48,340 nucleotides of DNA, taken from contig JABIFG010000308.1 of NCBI GenBank assembly GCA_018650795.1, forward strand, positions 1 to 48,340, read 5' to 3'. Source of the DNA: Fidelibacterota bacterium. Its GTDB lineage: Bacteria; Fidelibacterota; UBA8477; JABMPR01. The position numbers were made by a program, and so were the translations under genes. The number at the start of each line of letters is the position of its first letter. The first letter of the stretch is position 1. Below the pieces are notes generated by a model. It did not search any database, had not been told where the DNA came from, and saw only the letters and a program-made list of their open reading frames with translations. Below, piece by piece: positions 44,501-48,340 of this stretch.

Positions 44501-44652
44501 CACTTAATTCTTATTATGCTTTCCCAACGGCCTTTGAATTTGGGGCATATTATGGTTTGGATGATGTGAATGTCACAACCAATAATGGTGATATAATTAA
44601 CTATGGTGGGGAATGGCGATATTACTGGAAGGTCTTGTTTGGGTTTGAATAA
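41527..44652 (+). CDS. Three-part envelope protein: gluzincin peptidase, PD40 propeller, C-terminal beta barrel
   Basis: 1041 residues from ATG 41527 (overlaps the previous stop as ATGA; signal peptide 1-19). A peptidase-MA-like gluzincin domain covers about 22-320, with HEFTH (His121, Glu122, His125) and Glu181 in WWAEGIAQF as third zinc ligand; the site is intact. TolB-type PD40 blades fill about 335-650 (FDWSPDGEHLVYAR, NPVWSPQGDRIAFV, VPRWSPDGKSIIFDY). The last third (about 690-1041) is strand-rich with GGGMPGLKGYPF and SRRFISTATMRFPLF, like the end of Omp85/surface-antigen barrels. A surface or periplasmic protease tied to its own barrel is the natural reading. I recall this architecture in FCB genomes, without known function. 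Confidence 0.85.
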   Translation: MNIVKFILYILGISSLLIAQGFNHPELEWETIEGKHFIVHYHQNTEWTANEALHVADDIYAGITSLYQYEPEEKTQIIIRDTDDYANGGAYYFDNKIEIWAMPLDYDLRGSHYWLRDVITHEFTHIISLRASRKLHKNVPAAYLQVISYEPERREDVLYGYPNGIASYPIPSVVVPMWWAEGIAQFQNDTTRWDWWDSVRDMMLRDRISYDKVLTLNEMDGFGKVGIGNESVYNHGFGFVRYLAHEYGQDVLKRITDRLSSPRNYGFYKALEAETGVPANRLWDDWVTSLAARQALSFQDDEAISPIHFIQREGDANHYPRFNVTGKKLGFISSSGETYLSRTALFIKDSSETAEKLIPGVEGFDWSPDGEHLVYARKEYYDGGIPDPRTHDHSSHSLNPFLSANAVSTCERCKLLISGSRYSDLFIVHPDSLDEERQLTFGERVKNPVWSPQGDRIAFVNLRDGSNNLCLAFPEYPDSVQQITFFAPGTQVYVPRWSPDGKSIIFDYTSGSNRDIAIYHLANGNIEPILSEKWDERNPVFRGDSTIYYTDDRTGVFNIYTYDLKTKANGRVTNVIGGAFQAEWYNDKLYYSLYDSLGFNIAVLDESELVNLESAPLNASLERIIDPTWTRHDEKLTPTDYSFRAGPMFLLPRMQIEMDQSKNDILVKPGFYFFSDEIISNYSMIGGFGLAPNLDMDLFISAQYKGFLPTITFEFYQMVRHTTEELWYYGKVYPAQSDLTFSLSQGVLSADIRVPPMHALKLDISASNYRTSIGLHTVGPNNLPAGGISYDYYKGWDWGLKWDMSHINIRQERGINPSGYKASISIRDNHHNFLDHYGYDESTERWGNIFGNYRYAKLNASTFYGYLLPVPGNFVISNTTELNLIDNNAIDDFFWEFGGGMPGLKGYPFYALKGSRRFISTATMRFPLFRDNYSRVAHLTVRDLYLGFHGQFGAIWSADPEMVTPDDFSAWMTHERDQVNLVKDVGMDLRLALNSYYAFPTAFEFGAYYGLDDVNVTTNNGDIINYGGEWRYYWKVLFGFE

Positions 44653-44653
44653 T

Positions 44654-45367
44654 ATGAAGAAGATATTGGTCCTATTGATAGCAGGATTGCTGATGTTATC
44701 CATCGTGCAAGCCAATGAACCACAGGATAGTCCAGCGAAACTCAAAGTAGACAAGCGTATGCTGAAAAACTTTGTAAAATCTTTGATCATTCCGGGCTGG
44801 GGTCAGTGGGAGAACGGGAATAAAACGCGAGGTATTCTTTATCTCACGGCCGAACTAGCAGGAATTTATGGCTACCAGTCCAATTATTCTGCTGGAGCGG
44901 ACAAAGAGGTGGAATTTAAGTTATTTGGTGATGAGTACTGGTCTTACGATCGATGGTCGTCGACCAATACAGGCGAAACAGCCTGTGGGGGTAATTTGCG
45001 TACTCACCAGATGCCCACTTTTACTGATGGCAATAATATTGAACAGCCGATCAAAGATCACCATTTCTATGAAAATATTAGCAAATATCCCGAATTTGTT
45101 TGTGGTTGGGATGACATTGCACAGGTCGACGATGATGACTTAACACCTCATAAGCTCACCTATGTTGAGATGCGTACACACTCCAACGAACTCTACCGTA
45201 ATGCGCAACTCGCTGGGACACTCATTATGGTCAATCATCTTATAAGTGCATTTGATGCAGCTTTAGGCACGGATATGACATCATTTGAATCAAGTAGTTT
45301 CACTGGAAAATTATATATTAATCCGCTGAATGTCGTGAGAGGCATCAGCATGGAGGTTACATTTTGA
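44654..45367 (+). CDS. DUF5683-like membrane protein
   Basis: A 237-residue protein with start ATG 44654 right after the previous stop; residues 1-19 are a signal peptide or membrane segment. KNFVKSLIIPGWGQWENGNKTRGILYLTAELAGI (36-69, given by limits) is the typical P-G-x-G-Q motif of DUF5683 and related families. The middle (about 75-170) is an acidic loop with four cysteines spread over it. LAGTLIMVNHLISAFDAALGTD (about 188-209) is the second conserved hydrophobic part. Function unknown. It is coupled to bamD, whose start overlaps its stop. Confidence 0.75.
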   Translation: MKKILVLLIAGLLMLSIVQANEPQDSPAKLKVDKRMLKNFVKSLIIPGWGQWENGNKTRGILYLTAELAGIYGYQSNYSAGADKEVEFKLFGDEYWSYDRWSSTNTGETACGGNLRTHQMPTFTDGNNIEQPIKDHHFYENISKYPEFVCGWDDIAQVDDDDLTPHKLTYVEMRTHSNELYRNAQLAGTLIMVNHLISAFDAALGTDMTSFESSSFTGKLYINPLNVVRGISMEVTF

Positions 45368-46161
45368 TAAGTAGTGCTACCCGAAATCGCTTTCTCATTT
45401 TAGCTATAATTCTTTTAGGATTATCTCTGCAGCAATGTGCCAATCAGAAGGATGTGCTGGAAGCTTCAAATATTTCTGACACCTACCAGCGTGGCCTTGA
45501 CTATTTTGAAAAGGATAACTATCTCAAAGCAGAAGAAGTTTTCACCTTCATCATTTATAATGATCCAGGTGGTGCTTATGCTGACGATGCACAATTCCAG
45601 CTCGCTGAAACCTATTTCGAGCGTGAGGAATACCTGCTGGCCATCAGTGAATATGATCGACTTATTCGTAGAATGAAGAATTCAAGTTTTGTAGAGGATG
45701 CTTTTTGGAGAAAAGCCGAAGCCTATTGTGAATTATCCCCTGACTTCCGTCTGGAACGTGATATGACTGATAAGGCTTTAAGATATCTTTATGATTTTAC
45801 AGATATTTATCCAGAAAGTCGCTATTCAGAGGAAGCACAGCTCCGCATTGTTGAGATGCGTGAAAAGCTCGCACGGAAAATACTGGAAAGTGCCAAACTA
45901 TATGATACTCTACGGGAGTTTGAATCTGCCATTTTCTATTATGACAGTATTATTAGCGAGTATGGGGATACAGCCTTATATGCATCAGCTCGTCTTGGGA
46001 AGGCTGGAGATATGGCTGCTCTGGGTCGCTGGTCCGAAGCAAGAGAATTGTTAAACTCAGTTGCACTGGATGGTAAAAACGATCTTACTCAAAAGGAATT
46101 GCATAAATTGCGCGTACTAGGTGAACAAGTCGTTGCAGAAACTGCATCCTCAAAGAATTGA
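45364..46161 (+). CDS. bamD: Outer-membrane assembly lipoprotein BamD
   Basis: A 265-residue lipoprotein (lipobox Cys25 in LSLQQCANQ) with TPR-like repeats. YQRGLDYFEKDNYLKAEEVFTFIIYNDPGG, YADDAQFQLAETYF and YLLAISEYDRLIRR match BamD/YfiO, the essential partner of BamA in inserting outer-membrane barrels. The start is TTG 45364, overlapping the previous stop codon. The second half has FYYDSIISEYGDTALYASARLGKAG as a further TPR. Fits the barrel-rich neighbourhood. A general TPR lipoprotein is the alternative. Confidence 0.87.
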   Translation: MISSATRNRFLILAIILLGLSLQQCANQKDVLEASNISDTYQRGLDYFEKDNYLKAEEVFTFIIYNDPGGAYADDAQFQLAETYFEREEYLLAISEYDRLIRRMKNSSFVEDAFWRKAEAYCELSPDFRLERDMTDKALRYLYDFTDIYPESRYSEEAQLRIVEMREKLARKILESAKLYDTLREFESAIFYYDSIISEYGDTALYASARLGKAGDMAALGRWSEARELLNSVALDGKNDLTQKELHKLRVLGEQVVAETASSKN

Positions 46162-46762
46162 GCCAAGTCGTTTGAAGGTCTGTCTCTTTGGTGGAACATT
46201 CGATCCACCTCACAATGCTCACTTCATTATTGCTGAGGCAATTCGTGAATCTCTGGATCTGAATAAAATAGTGTTCATCCCTGCCTACAGACCTCCACAC
46301 AAATTTGAAACCAAACACGTCACACCGGTTGAGCACCGAGTGGCCATGTTAAAGCTTTGTATAGATGATATTCAGCAATTTGAGTATTCTGATATTGAAA
46401 TTGTACGTGGCGGTGTGTCTTACACCATTGATACGATTCGAGAGATGAAGAAAGAAAAAGATATCTCTACCAAAGATTTACATTTTTTAATCGGTAGTGA
46501 TAGCCTGGCCGAGTTTAAATCATGGAAAGACTGGGAGAATATCCTTGAAGAGAGTCAAGTCATTGTCGCTCGACGCCCCAGGTTTGAAAAATCCGATATA
46601 GATCCTGACATCATTGACAGGGTTACCTTTCTTAATTTGCCTCGGATGGAAGTAAGCAGTACTGAGATCAGAGAAAGATTCCACGTTGAACGAATGACTC
46701 GTTTTTATGTGCCAACACCTGTCTCTGAGTATATTCAGGCCAACAAACTTTATGGATCCTAA
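46121..46762 (+). CDS. nadD: Nicotinate-nucleotide adenylyltransferase
   Basis: Makes deamido-NAD from nicotinate mononucleotide and ATP in NAD biosynthesis. The nucleotidyltransferase motif is LFGGTFDPPHNAH, the ISSTxxR motif is VSSTEIRERF, and YTIDTI and LIGSDSLAEFKSWKDW are further family features. GTG 46121 gives 213 residues and a 41-base overlap with bamD. TTG 46172 gives 196 residues beginning MKVCLFGGTF, which fits the usual N-terminus better, so the shorter form may be the true one. The enzyme is otherwise complete. Confidence 0.93.
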   Translation: MNKSLQKLHPQRIEPSRLKVCLFGGTFDPPHNAHFIIAEAIRESLDLNKIVFIPAYRPPHKFETKHVTPVEHRVAMLKLCIDDIQQFEYSDIEIVRGGVSYTIDTIREMKKEKDISTKDLHFLIGSDSLAEFKSWKDWENILEESQVIVARRPRFEKSDIDPDIIDRVTFLNLPRMEVSSTEIRERFHVERMTRFYVPTPVSEYIQANKLYGS

Positions 46763-46764
46763 TA

Positions 46765-47754
46765 ATGGATAGCATGATAGCTTCGATAGGTATGGGTGGG
46801 AATAGCGTTATAATTGCCTTCAGTGCTGCACTGCTCTTCTTTGGTGCAGAATGGTTGGTTAGAGGTGGTAGTCTGCTGGCCAAACAAATGGGCGTGAGAC
46901 CACTTATAGTTGGTCTTTCAATCGTAGCGTTTGGCACCTCCATGCCAGAATTTGTGGTGAGTCTAATTGCCAATGTTTTTGAAGACTCATCAACCATTGC
47001 CATTGGGAATATCATTGGCAGCAATGTGACTAATATTGGATTGATACTTGGAGTCAGTGGGCTGATCTTTCCAATAACCATACACTTTAAGCAAACATAC
47101 AAGGGTTTGATCTTTCTGCTTCTCATAAGTCTATTGCTTTATGGGCTCTCGCTGGATGGGTCCGTTTCGCGTCTTGATGGACTGCTGATGGTCCTCATTC
47201 TTATCGGGTATATCTGGTATCTATATGGTCATCCCAATGAAGTACCTCTTGAAAGTGAAGAAGACGAATATGGCACCAGATTAAAAAATATCTCACTGGT
47301 TCTTGCAGGCAGTGTTGCTCTCTCAGTCGGTGCATGGCTCTTTGTCAAAAGTGCTGTATGGATTGCTGAGGAGTTTGATATACCGAAAATGGTTATCGGC
47401 TTAACCATAGTTGCTGTTGGGACCAGTTTACCAGAGCTGGCAACCTCTCTGGTTGCGGCCTTCAGGAAACACGGTGAAATCTCTGTAGGAAATATTATTG
47501 GAAGTAACATTTTTAACATCCTCTTTATCATGGGCGGCGTGGGCTTTATTAAACCACTCGATGTGCTTGAGAGCAGAACCATCGCTGGTGAAGTAGTTAA
47601 ACTGTTTCCTCATGCACAGTACATCATCATGATGATGTTTGGACTTATACTTATACCACTTGGTCTAAGACATAAAATCGGCCGTCTCACAGGCACTATT
47701 CTCGTGGCGGGGTATGTTGGTTTTTATGTCTATCTTTTTTATGGACGATCCTAA
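46765..47754 (+). CDS. CaCA-family calcium/sodium antiporter (YrbG-like)
   Basis: A 329-residue inner-membrane exchanger with about ten membrane segments in two inverted halves. The two alpha repeats are clear: GTSMPEFVVSLIANVF..GNIIGSNVTN (about 53-88) and GTSLPELATSLVAAF..GNIIGSNIFN (about 219-252). The acidic linker ESEEDEYGTR (about 157-166) separates the halves. It exports calcium in exchange for sodium or protons. Its gene follows nadD after two bases and is followed by a methyltransferase gene whose start lies within or just beyond its end. Confidence 0.92.
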   Translation: MDSMIASIGMGGNSVIIAFSAALLFFGAEWLVRGGSLLAKQMGVRPLIVGLSIVAFGTSMPEFVVSLIANVFEDSSTIAIGNIIGSNVTNIGLILGVSGLIFPITIHFKQTYKGLIFLLLISLLLYGLSLDGSVSRLDGLLMVLILIGYIWYLYGHPNEVPLESEEDEYGTRLKNISLVLAGSVALSVGAWLFVKSAVWIAEEFDIPKMVIGLTIVAVGTSLPELATSLVAAFRKHGEISVGNIIGSNIFNILFIMGGVGFIKPLDVLESRTIAGEVVKLFPHAQYIIMMMFGLILIPLGLRHKIGRLTGTILVAGYVGFYVYLFYGRS

Positions 47755-48340
47755 GCAGAAACTGAGCCCTATGCTCGACAATCAGAATATTCATAAGATT
47801 CAGCCTTACCAGCGTCTCGCTGCGTATTATGATTTTCTCATGGATTACATCGATTATGATATCTGGGTTGATGATATTGAAGCCTTAGTTGCACCATTTG
47901 AGCCTGGGAAGACCTGGCTGGATATTTCATGTGGAACAGGTTCTATGGCACTTAGGTTGGCTCAACGCGGTATGGATATGACTGCAGTTGACCTGAGTGA
48001 GCATATGATAAATGTTGCCAGTGAAAAGGCACTTTCAGAAGGCCTCAAAATTGATTATGGTGTAGGAGATATGATCCGCTATTCATCATCGAAAGAATTT
48101 GATGTTATCATCAATCTTCATGATGGTTTGAACTATCTCCTTGAGATTTCTGATATTGAGTTGTTCCTTAAAAATACATATGCACTGCTTAAGCCAGGGG
48201 GTATTTTACTGTTCGATGTGGTTACTCCCTTATTATGCCAAACTCATTTCCGTGGATATCGTGAGATATTCAATGATGAACGCGGTGGGTATGAGAGATA
48301 TACGAATTATGATCCCATTTCTCAATTGGCGGAATCAGTG
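47741..48340 (+). CDS. Class I SAM-dependent methyltransferase (cut by window end)
   Basis: The frame is open from ATG 47741 (or in-frame ATG 47771, which avoids overlap with the antiporter gene) to the window end, 200 codons. LAAYYDFLMDYIDYDIWVDDI is followed by the SAM motif I TWLDISCGTGSMALRLA, AVDLSEHMINVASEKA, FDVIINLHDGLNYLL and LLKPGGILLFDVV. These are typical of small-molecule methyltransferases of the methyltransf_25 kind. The substrate is unknown, and the C-terminus lies outside the window. Confidence 0.88.
   Translation, partial: MDDPKQKLSPMLDNQNIHKIQPYQRLAAYYDFLMDYIDYDIWVDDIEALVAPFEPGKTWLDISCGTGSMALRLAQRGMDMTAVDLSEHMINVASEKALSEGLKIDYGVGDMIRYSSSKEFDVIINLHDGLNYLLEISDIELFLKNTYALLKPGGILLFDVVTPLLCQTHFRGYREIFNDERGGYERYTNYDPISQLAESV

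Noticed and set aside
46668-47582. Long minus-strand frames opposite nadD and the antiporter
   Set aside because: They mirror the antiporter's hydrophobic codons; the plus-strand genes are clear family members.
1-48340. CRISPR arrays, prophage genes, insertion-sequence transposases, rRNA genes
   Set aside because: I looked for regularly spaced repeats, transposase and integrase motifs and rRNA stretches, and saw none.

Overview
The window reads as a chromosomal piece of a Gram-negative bacterium of the Fibrobacteres-Chlorobi-Bacteroidetes (FCB) assemblage. Candidatus Neomarinimicrobiota or a close phylum is my best guess; this is inference from gene content, not a phylogeny. The grounds are: two secreted proteins with C-terminal YPNPxN-type sorting domains of the type IX secretion kind, a PorV/PorQ-like barrel, a GWxTD-domain lipoprotein, a DUF5683-like protein, two-component-regulator-type propellers, many lipoproteins, and a large-form IspG. 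UGA is a normal stop for many genes here, so the genetic code is standard. Some genes have clear AGGAG-type ribosome binding sites and others none.

Layout. (1) 1-9.5 kb is a loose accessory block: decayed tRNA fragments, then separately transcribed genes (secreted endonuclease/exonuclease/phosphatase-fold protein, alpha/beta hydrolase, M1 and M3 peptidase lipoproteins, and a GC-rich amino-thiazoline-carboxylate hydrolase-like gene). They are separated by copies of a short dispersed repeat seen nowhere else in the window. (2) 9.5-14.3 kb, minus strand: YifB/ComM ATPase, an unknown exported protein and IspG, with a long imperfect inverted repeat between the first two. (3) 14.5-17.1 kb: Xaa-Pro aminopeptidase, then a lipoprotein of the 5'-nucleotidase/metallophosphatase type whose frame is interrupted by one UGA in a C-G-U position, followed by a SECIS-like hairpin (a predicted selenoprotein); then a tRNA-Gly. 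(4) 17.4-22.6 kb: TonB-C protein, XRE regulator, protein-L-isoaspartate methyltransferase, double-PspC membrane protein, propeller protein, GWxTD lipoprotein. (5) 22.8-28.1 kb: the rod-shape operon mreB-mreC-mreD-mrdA-rodA. (6) 28.2-33.9 kb: CpoB/YbgF-like lipoprotein, a half-size starch-synthase-like protein, a lipoprotein, an outer-membrane protein and a TPR lipoprotein. (7) 33.9-37.2 kb: rpiB-glyA-nrdR, an MlaF-type ATPase and a Trm112-like small protein. (8) 37.3-48.3 kb: PorV-like barrel, an M6-peptidase-like protein whose zinc motif is lost, a gluzincin-propeller-barrel giant, a DUF5683-like protein, bamD, nadD, a Na/Ca exchanger and a methyltransferase cut by the window end.

Taken together, most of the right-hand 30 kb serves the cell envelope: shape and peptidoglycan (mre, PBP2, RodA), outer-membrane assembly (BamD, CpoB-like, barrels), and secretion to the surface (PorV-like, sorting-domain proteins). 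Housekeeping genes for one-carbon metabolism, NAD, isoprenoids and dNTP control are mixed in. The strongest unusual signal is the predicted UGA-encoded selenocysteine at 15962-15964. The next are the repeat-separated accessory block and several enzyme homologues that have lost key residues.
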